Part shown: positions 26,473 through 33,671 of the stretch, one piece after another | How positions within the stretch are numbered: the stretch's first letter is position 1 | How the letters are laid out: every line of letters begins with the position of its first letter | From: VAZQ01 sp963712565 | GTDB taxonomy: Bacteria; Pseudomonadota; Alphaproteobacteria; Rhizobiales; Xanthobacteraceae | Reading direction: 5' to 3' | Assembly: GCA_963712565.1 (NCBI GenBank) | Contig: CAVQIP010000081.1 | Location: forward strand, 1 to 64,000 | DNA length: 64,000 nucleotides | Notes under the pieces: model-generated | The model's input: the letters and a program-made list of their open reading frames with translations, nothing else | Databases searched by the model: none | Told to the model about the DNA's origin: nothing | Made by a program: the position numbers and the translations under genes

Positions 26473-28310
26473 GATTTTTGCCCACGCAACCGGATCTGCC
26501 GCAGCGTGCCCCAGATGCCGCCGGGGAAGAACAGCACGCAGCAGATGAAGACGATACCGATGATGGCGAGCCAATGCTCGCTGTAGGAGCTCACCACGTT
26601 CTTCATCAACAGGAACACGCCCGCTCCGATCGCGGGGCCGATCAGCGTGCCGGCACCCCCGAGCATGGTCATGATCAGGATGTCGCCGGACGCGGTCCAG
26701 TATACGGCGTCGGGCGAAATGAAGCTGTTGAAGATCGCATAGAGCCCGCCCGACAATCCGGCGAACGCGCCGGCGATGGTGAAGGAGAGAAGCTTGTAGG
26801 CGCGGGTGTGATAGCCGATCGCGAGCATGCGCGGCTCGTTCTCGCGAATGCCGACGAACACGTGCCCGAGCGGTGCGTTGAGGAGCCGCCGCAGCCCCCA
26901 GTAGGACAGCAGCAGGAAAATGAGCGTCATGAAATACATGGCGAGCGAATTCGAGAGGTCGAAACCCAGGAAACCCGGCTTTTCGGCGATCGCCATGCCG
27001 TCCGATCCGCCGGTCACGTCGCGCCATTTCAGCGCGACCGAGAACACGAGCTGGGAGAATGCCAAAGTGAGCATGAGAAACGGGATGCCGCTGACGCGCA
27101 CGCAGAAGAAGCCGATGAGCGCCGCGCCTGCGGCGGCGACGACGACGCCGGCCGCAAGCCCGAGCCAGGCGTTCACGCCGAACAGCGTCGCGAGAATCGC
27201 CACCGCATAGGCGCCGAGACCAAAGAACGCGGCATGGCCGAGCGACATCAAGCCGGTAAAGCCGAGCAGCAGGTCGAGGCTCATGGCGAAGATCGCGAAA
27301 ATGTAGATTTCCGCGATCAAGGCGCGTGGATAGTCCGCCACCAAAAACGGATAGACGAGCATCGCCAGGATTACCAGCAGCCCGGCCCCGCGCGCTTGCC
27401 GGGTCGCCGGCATGCTCACCGTGGTGACCGCGGGCGCGGCCGCCACGCCGATATATTTCACGCCGAACAAGCCCTGCGGCCGCACCAGCAAAACCGCGGC
27501 CATCACCAGATAGATCAGGAACAGCGCGAGGCTCGGAAAGTAGGCCTTGCCGAAGGTGTCGGCCACGCCGATCAGCAGGCTGCCGACGAAGGCGCCTCGT
27601 AGGCTGCCCATGCCGCCGATCACGATCACGATGAAGGCCGGGATGAGGATCTCGGTGTCCATGCCCGGGTAGAGGCCGAGCACCGGGCCGGCGGCCACGC
27701 CGCCAAGCGCGGCGAGCGCGACGCCGGCGCCGAAGATGGCGGTGAAGAGAAGCGGGATGTTGGCACCGAGTCCGGCCGCCATGGCGGCATCGTCGACGCC
27801 GGCCCGCACCGTGGCGCCGATGCGGCTGCGTTCGAGGAACAGCCACAGCAGCAGCGCTATGGCGAAGCCGAGAGCGATCAGGAACAGCCGGTAGGTCGAG
27901 AACACGCCGATCCCGATCTGGGTCGCACCCTGCAGGATGTCCGGGGCCGGCAGACGCAGGACCACGCGACCCCACACCGATTGCACGAGGTCGAAGAACA
28001 CGAAGGTGAAACCGAAGGTCAGCAGCACCTGGTCCATGTGACCGCGACGATAGAGCGGGCGCATGAACACGAGTTCCATCACGATCCCGAGCGCGGCCAC
28101 CGGAATGGGTGCGAGCACGAGCGCGAGCCAGAAGCTGCCGGTCAGCTGCAGGATGGAGAGCCCGAAGAACGCGCCCAGCATGAAGAAGGAGCCGTGCGCC
28201 AGGCTCACGACGTTCATCAATCCGAAGATGAGGGAGAGGCCCGCCGCCATGAGGAACAGCAGCACGCCGTAGACCAGCCCGTTCAGGAGCTGGGCGACCA
28301 GGAATTCCAT
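26469..28310 (-). CDS. Natural LivH-LivM permease fusion
   Basis: A 613-aa protein joining both HAAT permease subunits in one chain. Residues 1 to ~290 match LivH (AQLLNGLVYGVLLFLMAAGLSLIFGLMNVVSLAHG, ending AVLLVRPQGLFG). Residues ~305-613 match LivM (YPRALIAEIYIFAIFAMSLDLLLGFTGLMSLGHAAFF, then ALKWRDVTGGSDGMAI and FPGGIWGTLRQI). The linker AAPAVTTVSMPATRQ is short. Separate genes are the norm, so this covalent pseudo-heterodimer is unusual but found in some rhizobial relatives. GAGGGGCGG precedes the ATG. It lies 95 nt after the receptor gene. Confidence 0.9.
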   Translation of the reverse strand: MEFLVAQLLNGLVYGVLLFLMAAGLSLIFGLMNVVSLAHGSFFMLGAFFGLSILQLTGSFWLALVLAPIPVAALGIVMELVFMRPLYRRGHMDQVLLTFGFTFVFFDLVQSVWGRVVLRLPAPDILQGATQIGIGVFSTYRLFLIALGFAIALLLWLFLERSRIGATVRAGVDDAAMAAGLGANIPLLFTAIFGAGVALAALGGVAAGPVLGLYPGMDTEILIPAFIVIVIGGMGSLRGAFVGSLLIGVADTFGKAYFPSLALFLIYLVMAAVLLVRPQGLFGVKYIGVAAAPAVTTVSMPATRQARGAGLLVILAMLVYPFLVADYPRALIAEIYIFAIFAMSLDLLLGFTGLMSLGHAAFFGLGAYAVAILATLFGVNAWLGLAAGVVVAAAGAALIGFFCVRVSGIPFLMLTLAFSQLVFSVALKWRDVTGGSDGMAIAEKPGFLGFDLSNSLAMYFMTLIFLLLSYWGLRRLLNAPLGHVFVGIRENEPRMLAIGYHTRAYKLLSFTIAGAFAGLSGGLYAIFNSFISPDAVYWTASGDILIMTMLGGAGTLIGPAIGAGVFLLMKNVVSSYSEHWLAIIGIVFICCVLFFPGGIWGTLRQIRLRGQKS

Positions 28311-28405
28311 CCGCCCCTCAGCCCGCCTTTGCCGTTATGCGGCGGGGTTTGATTGCCAGCAGATCGATGTCAGTCGATTGGCTACCTGCGTCACGGACAA
28401 CACGA

Positions 28406-29623
28406 TCAGTAGATCTTCTTTCCCGGATCCTGCACGTCCTTGACGGTGGTGATGACCTTGCTGGTGACCTTGCCATCCTTCTCCACCACCTGGCAGATGT
28501 GGATGTCCTGGATGGGATTGTGGGTGACCGGATCCATCCGGAACGGCCCGCGCGGCGCGTTGAATTTGAGCTTGGTCATCGCCTCGGCGAGCTTGTCCTT
28601 GTCGGCGGTGTTGCCGTCGGTCGCCTGCAGGGCGTCGTGCACGGCGCGCGCGGCGACGTAGCCGTAGTCGGAGAAGATGTCGGGCAGGGCCTTGTACTTC
28701 GCCTGGTAGTCGGCGACGAATTTCCGGCTCTCCGGGTTGTCGACGGTGTCGGTATAGGTGGTGGCGGAGATGACGCCGACCGCGGTCTTGCCCAGCGCGC
28801 TCATGGTCAGCGAATCGATGATGGTGAAGCCGGTGAGCGGGATTTTCTCCTTCAACCCGAACTCGGTATATTGCTGGATGAAGCGAATGGCGTCGGCGCC
28901 GGGCATGAAGTCGTAGGTCACCGGCGGATTGATCGATTTGATATCGACGAGATAGGGGCTGAAGTCGGTGGTCCCCAAGGGCGGCCAGATCTCCTTGAGC
29001 ACCTTGCCGCCGCGCGCGACGTAAGGCCCCTTGAACTGGGCGATGACGTCGCGACCGCCGGCATAGTCGGAGGCGGTGGTGACGATCTCCCTGCCGAGAT
29101 TGTCGTACACCCAGTTGGCCATCGGCGTGCTCAGCTGATAGGCCGAGATCGAGGTGCGGAACAGGTAGGGATAGCGGTCCCAGGTGATGGCGTCGGTGCC
29201 GGCGCCGGAGACGACGTAGAAGGCCTTCTGCTGCTTGGCGTAGTTGAGCACCGCGAGCGCGACGTTGCTCGCCTGCACGCCGAGGATCATGTCGACCTTG
29301 TCGCTTTCGACCAGCTTCTTCGCCTTCTGCAATCCGACCTGGGGATTGAACTGGTCGTCCTCCTTGATGATCTCGATCTTGCGGCCCGCGATCGTCCAGC
29401 CGATGCTGTCGAAGTAAAGACCCATGCCGTTGACGTTGTTCTCGGCGGCGTAGGCGATCGCACCGGTGAAGGAATTGAGATTGCCGAGCCGGATGGGCGC
29501 GCGCGTCTGCGCCAAAATGCCTGGCGCCGCCAGATTGGACGCGAGCGCGGCGCCTGCCCCGGCGGTGCCGGCCATGAATTTGCGGCGCGATATTCGCCGC
29601 GCAATCACGCTCGATGTCGTCAT
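28406..29623 (-). CDS. Periplasmic receptor of the liv-type ABC importer
   Basis: A 405-aa type I (LivJ/Leu-Ile-Val-binding-like) periplasmic protein. The ATG at 29623 has GAGGGAGAG upstream. SRRKFMAGTAGAG then GILAQTRAP is a twin-arginine-like signal. The body shows IRLGNLNSFTGAIAYAAENNVNGM, KKLVESDKVDMILGVQASNV, the YPYLFRTSISAYQLSTPMANWV segment and a C-terminal SDYGYVAARAVHDALQ. It is the first gene of the operon. With the oxidoreductase and SnoaL-like genes downstream, the ligand is likely a catabolised organic compound more than an amino acid. Confidence 0.9.
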   Translation of the reverse strand: MTTSSVIARRISRRKFMAGTAGAGAALASNLAAPGILAQTRAPIRLGNLNSFTGAIAYAAENNVNGMGLYFDSIGWTIAGRKIEIIKEDDQFNPQVGLQKAKKLVESDKVDMILGVQASNVALAVLNYAKQQKAFYVVSGAGTDAITWDRYPYLFRTSISAYQLSTPMANWVYDNLGREIVTTASDYAGGRDVIAQFKGPYVARGGKVLKEIWPPLGTTDFSPYLVDIKSINPPVTYDFMPGADAIRFIQQYTEFGLKEKIPLTGFTIIDSLTMSALGKTAVGVISATTYTDTVDNPESRKFVADYQAKYKALPDIFSDYGYVAARAVHDALQATDGNTADKDKLAEAMTKLKFNAPRGPFRMDPVTHNPIQDIHICQVVEKDGKVTSKVITTVKDVQDPGKKIY

Positions 29624-30208
29624 GGTGTTTCTCTCCCTCGGCCGCCGTATTGCTGGAAGCGGCGGCGTTTGCTTATGCGCGTAGTCTAGGCCGGCGGCGC
29701 GTAGGCGCAAAGTCGCTCCCCGCGGGCGATGGCTGACCCCCGCCACCTGCGCGCGACCGCAACCCACGGACCGGTGGCGGCGCGCGGGCGTTGCCCGCGT
29801 CCCCGCGGGCGGGTTGTCCGGGACCATAACCTTGCAATCGACCGACCGCCTCGCCGTCCCGACGCGGCCCGGCGCGATGCGAAACCGGTGCGATGCGCTC
29901 GATCTCGCGCAGGGTCCGCCTTGCGGCGCCAGGCGCGGCCACCCTCCAGCGGGCGGCTTTGATCGGTTCTTCGATGCGGGGATAGCTGCCCAGGGGTGTC
30001 GTCCTTATTATGGACGAAATCGTGTTTTTCGTGCTCACCTTGAGGAGAATGGCCGCCTGTCGGTGGCGCTTCTCGACTCTGGCTGATCATGTCCGGCCAG
30101 CCGCACCGATGCGACACTGCCTGCGCCGGGTCGTCGCGCTTCCGGTCCTCTTGGTGGCCCTGCTAGGCTCTGGCCGGCCGGACGCCTGCACAGGTAACGG
30201 AATTGCTT
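29624..30208. other. Intergenic space without a recognisable gene
   Basis: About 585 nt between divergent genes. It is very GC-rich near 29750-29830, with several overlapping GC inverted repeats (for example around GCGCGGGCG-TTG-CCCGCG). The open frames here are short, compositionally unlike neighbours or antisense to one another. I see no tRNA or convincing small protein. Confidence 0.4.
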
Positions 30209-30898
30209 ATGCCGAATGTTTTCAGAACCGCAGCCGTTTGCGCGGTATGCCTGACGAGCCTGGCTTTCCTTGCTCCTGCCGCCGCGCAATCGGCCGCCGA
30301 CCAAGCCGGCGAGGGCAACGCCAGCATCTACAACCTGGATCGCAACGCACGCGTCGGCGGCGTGGCGATCGACGGCTTCATCGACAAAGCCGTGGCGCGC
30401 CAAGCCATTGAGTTGATCAAATCGGTGCGTCCCGACGTCGACGAGCTGATGGTCTATCTCAACTCACCGGGCGGAGACGTGCTTGCGGCAATCGAGATCG
30501 GGGAGGAAGTCAGGAGGCAATGGGCCGTGACCGCCGTGGATGAGGATGGGGAGTGTTTTGGCGCCTGTGTCCTGGTTCTGGCGGCCGGCGTGCGGCGAAC
30601 GCCCGCGCCGGACCGGGTCGGCATTTACCGCCCGTCGCTCGACTCAAAGGAGTCCGCGCGCCCGCCCCGTGATCGCGCCGGTCAAACAAATGCGACCTTG
30701 GCGAGAAAAGTTCAGGTCTACCTTTCGCACATGGGAATGCCGGAAAAGCTGTTCAAGGAAATGATGCAGCGGCCGTCGGACAAGATGCTGCTGCTCAATG
30801 CCGGTCGCCTCAAGACGTTCGGCTTGGACGGCATCGACCCGGCTTATGCCAAATGGCTGCGCGAAAACAGCGATCAGCAACCGTCGCAATCAAACTAG
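30209..30898 (+). CDS. Exported ClpP/crotonase-fold protein, probably inactive as a protease
   Basis: About 229 aa. The ATG at 30209 is preferred to a TTG two codons upstream. A signal peptide ends PAAAQS. The core resembles the COG3904-type periplasmic ClpP-like family: VDELMVYLNSPGGDVLAAIEIGEEVRR matches the ClpP oxyanion strand (LNSPGG), followed by CFGACVLVLAAGVRR. In relatives the position after CF/CA is usually the nucleophilic Ser (C-x-S-A-C); here it is Gly, so peptidase activity is doubtful. Two Cys bracket it (CFGAC) and could form a disulfide. Role unknown. It seems to be a single gene. Confidence 0.72.
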   Translation: MPNVFRTAAVCAVCLTSLAFLAPAAAQSAADQAGEGNASIYNLDRNARVGGVAIDGFIDKAVARQAIELIKSVRPDVDELMVYLNSPGGDVLAAIEIGEEVRRQWAVTAVDEDGECFGACVLVLAAGVRRTPAPDRVGIYRPSLDSKESARPPRDRAGQTNATLARKVQVYLSHMGMPEKLFKEMMQRPSDKMLLLNAGRLKTFGLDGIDPAYAKWLRENSDQQPSQSN

Positions 30899-30992
30899 AG
30901 CGGCGGAGCGCAAGTCAGGGCTGATGCCGCCCCCGCAATCCGCTTCGACGCCCGATCCGTCGTAATTGGTGCAAGACGTTTTTCTCGATGGA

Positions 30993-31013
30993 TGCGCGGG
31001 TCAAGTCCGCGCA
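30993..31013. repeat. Short REP-like hairpin
   Basis: TGCGCGG and CCGCGCA (7-bp stem) around a GTCAAGT-containing loop, downstream of the ClpP-fold gene. It is related in loop type to the hairpins at 52615-52694, and to the common GGGTCAAGCCC-type repeats of alphaproteobacteria. It could also serve as a terminator between the two convergent genes. Confidence 0.5.
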
Positions 31014-31043
31014 TGACGGGGCTTGGGACTTCGAGGATTGATT

Positions 31044-31547
31044 TCAGCGCGCGTTGGCCGGTCCGGTGATGGGATGTCCGATCCCCAACGACGTGGCGTC
31101 GATCAGTACGAAGGCAACGCGGGCGCGCTCGTGACCGCGGTTGGCCCAGGCGTGGTTGGTCCCGCGCTGCACCATGACGTCGCCGGCCTTCAGCTTCACC
31201 GTGGAATCGTCCATGTCCATCTCGATTTCGCCCTCGAGCACGATCACGTAATCGATGGTCTCGGTCCGGTGCATGCGCGGCTGGTTGCCGGGCGGAAAAT
31301 CGATCACGGCGAAGCGCGTCCCGTTCGCCGGCGGGGCGGTGCCGATGATGCGCGCGCCCAGATCCTCGACGTCTTCGCCGATCGAAATGTCGGCCGGCGT
31401 CCGGTCGGTGGACCATACCAGCGTCGAGACGGTGCCGGGACCGGGATGCTTCGCGTTCGTGGCCGGCCCTTGCATGATGACCTTGGCGACATTGTTGGCG
31501 TCGTGGCCGGTCACGAAACGGCGAATGGGCGGATATTGTTCACTCAC
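31044..31547 (-). CDS. Cupin-domain protein
   Basis: A 167-aa protein with a GTG start at 31547 and a GGGGACA ribosome site. The conserved cupin barrel includes PPGNQPRMHRTETIDYVIVLEGEIEMDMD (motif 1, metal-type His and Glu) and GDVMVQRGTNHAWAN (motif 2 with His). Related small cupins are dioxygenases, isomerases or binding proteins; this one cannot be assigned. The N-terminal ~60 residues form an extra strand region (RRFVTGHDANNVAKVIMQG) common in a widespread cupin family of unknown function. No operon partner. Confidence 0.82.
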   Translation of the reverse strand: MSEQYPPIRRFVTGHDANNVAKVIMQGPATNAKHPGPGTVSTLVWSTDRTPADISIGEDVEDLGARIIGTAPPANGTRFAVIDFPPGNQPRMHRTETIDYVIVLEGEIEMDMDDSTVKLKAGDVMVQRGTNHAWANRGHERARVAFVLIDATSLGIGHPITGPANAR

Positions 31548-31771
31548 GACGGCTGTCCCCGTTAGGCACGGATTGCGAGCGGAAAATATACGAGCAGGAG
31601 AGCGGCGATCCTAAAACTTTCGGCGAACGGCGACAGAGCCGGGCATGGCTCGGCTCTTTCCGTTCGATCGGCCCGCGGATGTGAAAAGCCGGTCGCCTTT
31701 GTGAAATGGTTAACAGATGGTTTCCGGCCGCCAGTCTAGGCCTGTTGGTAGTTCAGACAGGGGAGCTACCC

Positions 31772-32389
31772 ATGCGCAACAATTTTGCCGGATCCACCCC
31801 GGATATCTCAGCCAATCGCTCGTCGCCGAAGGCGCGGGAGAACTCGGACGAAGCGCTGATCGAAAAGATCGCATCCGGCAACAGACTGGCGATGCAAGTC
31901 TTGTTCGCGCGCCATCACGCGCGGGTTTACCGTTTCGTATTGCGCCTGGTCGGCAATGACGCGCTCGCCGAGGACGTGACCAGCGAGGTGTTCCTGAGCG
32001 TGTGGCGGCAAGCTCATCGGTTCGAAGCACGCTCGGCCGTCACGACCTGGCTCCTGGCGATCGCCCGCTACAAAGCGCTGGCCGAGCTAAGGCGCCGCCC
32101 CGAGGGGCTATGCGACCAGGGCCCGGAGGAAACCGGCGATCCGACCGGCCACCCGGAAGCTGTCTTCGAGATCAAGCATCGCGGTGAAATCCTGCGCAGG
32201 TGCCTGACGCGTTTGTCCCGCGAACATCGGGAGATCATCGATCTCGTCTATTACCACGAAAAATCGGTGCAGGAGGCGGCGGAGATCGTCGGCGTTCCCG
32301 GCAATACCGTCAAAACCCGAATGTTCTACGCGCGCAGAAAATTATCCGAGCTGCTCGCGGCGGAAGGTATCGTGGGGGCATGCTCGTAG
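31772..32389 (+). CDS. ECF-type RNA polymerase sigma factor
   Basis: About 205 aa. The ATG at 31772 (MRNNFAG) has GGGGAG 6 nt upstream; an earlier in-frame start lacks it. Region 2 is LFARHHARVYRFVLRLVGNDALAEDVTSEVFLSVWRQ and region 4 LSREHREIIDLVYYHEKSVQEAAEIVGVPGNTVKTRMFYARRKL. It directs RNA polymerase to a small regulon. No anti-sigma gene is adjacent, which is unusual for this class, so its control may be transcriptional or by an unlinked partner. A Crp-family gene lies convergently downstream. Confidence 0.9.
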   Translation: MRNNFAGSTPDISANRSSPKARENSDEALIEKIASGNRLAMQVLFARHHARVYRFVLRLVGNDALAEDVTSEVFLSVWRQAHRFEARSAVTTWLLAIARYKALAELRRRPEGLCDQGPEETGDPTGHPEAVFEIKHRGEILRRCLTRLSREHREIIDLVYYHEKSVQEAAEIVGVPGNTVKTRMFYARRKLSELLAAEGIVGACS

Positions 32390-32488
32390 CGGACGCAAGG
32401 GCCGGCGGCGGTCGGCGGCGCGCCCGGCGCGACGGCGAAAAGCTTCGCTAGACCAGCGCCCGTCCGCGCGCCCTCGACGTGCGCGGGC

Positions 32489-33223
32489 TCACGACGGATC
32501 GAATTCCGAGCCCTCGGCGGCAACGGCGACCAGGTTCTCCGGCGACACCACGCTGACGCTTCCTCGTTCGAGCCGAATCCAGCCGCGTTTCGCCCATGCG
32601 CGCAGTTGTTTGTTGGTGCTCTCCCGGGATCTGCCGATGATTTGGCTGATCTCGCGTTGCGTGATGGTCACTTTGCTTCTCGGGGCGGACCCCTCCTCGG
32701 CTGCCGTCAACTGAAGCAGCGCCTTGGCCAGGCGGGTCGGCAAATTCAGGAACGTCACGTCTTGGACCTGTTCGCTCGTTCGGCGCAGTCGCGAACAGAG
32801 AATTTCGATGAATTTGAGGGTCACCTCGGGATTGCCGGTCAGAAACCGAACGAAGTCGCGCCGCTCGATGACGATCAACTCGCAGTCGGACATGGCCGTG
32901 GCATCCGCGGTGCGCGGACGACCATCAAGCAAGGCGATCTCCCCGAAAACGTCGCCCTCGTGAAAAATGTTGAGCACGATGTCCTTGCCGTCGGCCGACG
33001 CGACGCTGATCTTCACTGTCCCGGAGAGGACGCCCATGAGGCCGCTGCCGGGATCGCCCTTCGAGAAGATGGTGGTGCCGCGCGCCACTCGCCGCGTCTT
33101 CATGTACGAGCCGAGCTGCTCGATCACGGTCGGGGGAAGATCGCGAAACAAAGGATGGTTGCGGAGCAGGGACAACCGGTCCCGCACACGCTCCGCCGGG
33201 CGCTTGTTATTCGGAATGGACAT
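32489..33223 (-). CDS. Crp/Fnr-family transcriptional regulator, CRP-like
   Basis: About 244 aa from the ATG at 33223 (MSIPNNKRP), which has GAGGAGA upstream. Residues ~20-140 are a cyclic-nucleotide-binding jelly roll with a canonical phosphate cassette (FGEIALLDGRPRTADATA, including the Arg), so cAMP is a possible ligand. There are no Fnr-type Fe-S cysteines at the N-terminus. The C-terminal winged helix has TQREISQIIGRSRESTNKQL. The RE pair matches the CRP residues that read TGTGA, and five TGTGA-like sites occur at 35.8-48.7 kb. It is divergent from the 33.4-kb gene set. Confidence 0.88.
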   Translation of the reverse strand: MSIPNNKRPAERVRDRLSLLRNHPLFRDLPPTVIEQLGSYMKTRRVARGTTIFSKGDPGSGLMGVLSGTVKISVASADGKDIVLNIFHEGDVFGEIALLDGRPRTADATAMSDCELIVIERRDFVRFLTGNPEVTLKFIEILCSRLRRTSEQVQDVTFLNLPTRLAKALLQLTAAEEGSAPRSKVTITQREISQIIGRSRESTNKQLRAWAKRGWIRLERGSVSVVSPENLVAVAAEGSEFDPS

Positions 33224-33326
33224 GAGCGATGTCTCCTCACAACAAACCGATCGTGCCATTCGATGCGCATACCTCAACATGCGCGAACGGCAGGCCGTCC
33301 TCTCGGCAGCGGATTCGCTACACAGT

Positions 33327-33343
33327 ATAGCCCAAAGCTATCG
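33327..33343. promoter_or_regulatory. ATAG-N7-CTAT dyad, site 1
   Basis: ATAG-CCCAAAG-CTAT-CG in the space between the Crp-family gene and the 63-aa protein. It has the same spacing as the sites at 37865, 40936 and 43628. The T-N11-A spacing recalls LysR-type operators; the reader is unknown. Confidence 0.45.
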
Positions 33344-33479
33344 AGCCGGCTTTACTTGTCAGTAAAAAGGAAATATCTTCTGGTTGAAGAAGTTTAAATT
33401 ACACCAGAAACGACGTATTGGCGAACTGTCGCATCTTTATTGAGATGCTGCGGTAGATGCCGACGGTGGGTCAGCGCGA

Positions 33480-33671
33480 ATGCTATGCAGTGCCGTCGCC
33501 CCTCGTCCGGCGCCGATCACCCGTGAAAATCCGAATTCGCTCCCGGTCATCTTCGATCGAGCTTCAGCGCTCGGCAATCCGACCGCTCCCGCCACCCTCG
33601 GTGCGATAACAGCGTTGGACCAGATCATTCGCGAACTGGCCGAACACGGGGCGCTTGAGGTGCGCAGGTGA
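33480..33671 (+). CDS. 63-aa protein resembling the C-terminus of the MNIO partner
   Basis: A short protein whose end (ALDQIIRELAEHGALEVRR) closely matches the C-terminus of the MNIO partner at 40.1 kb (ELDQLIGDLAEHGLVQLRG), with further similarity upstream (VFD/IFD and AALDD/SALGN). It may be a free-standing winged-helix or PqqD-like domain that recognises a peptide, or a truncated remnant. It overlaps the next gene (GTGA), so its stop is translationally coupled to the glycosyltransferase start, which favours a real gene. The ribosome site (GGTGGG) is weak, and the frame stays open back to 33444. Confidence 0.55.
   Translation: MLCSAVAPRPAPITRENPNSLPVIFDRASALGNPTAPATLGAITALDQIIRELAEHGALEVRR

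Noticed and set aside
25729..27975. A 748-aa LivG with a long N-terminal extension
   Set aside because: The extension is livHM read out of frame; a normal livG ATG with an ATGA overlap exists at 26472.
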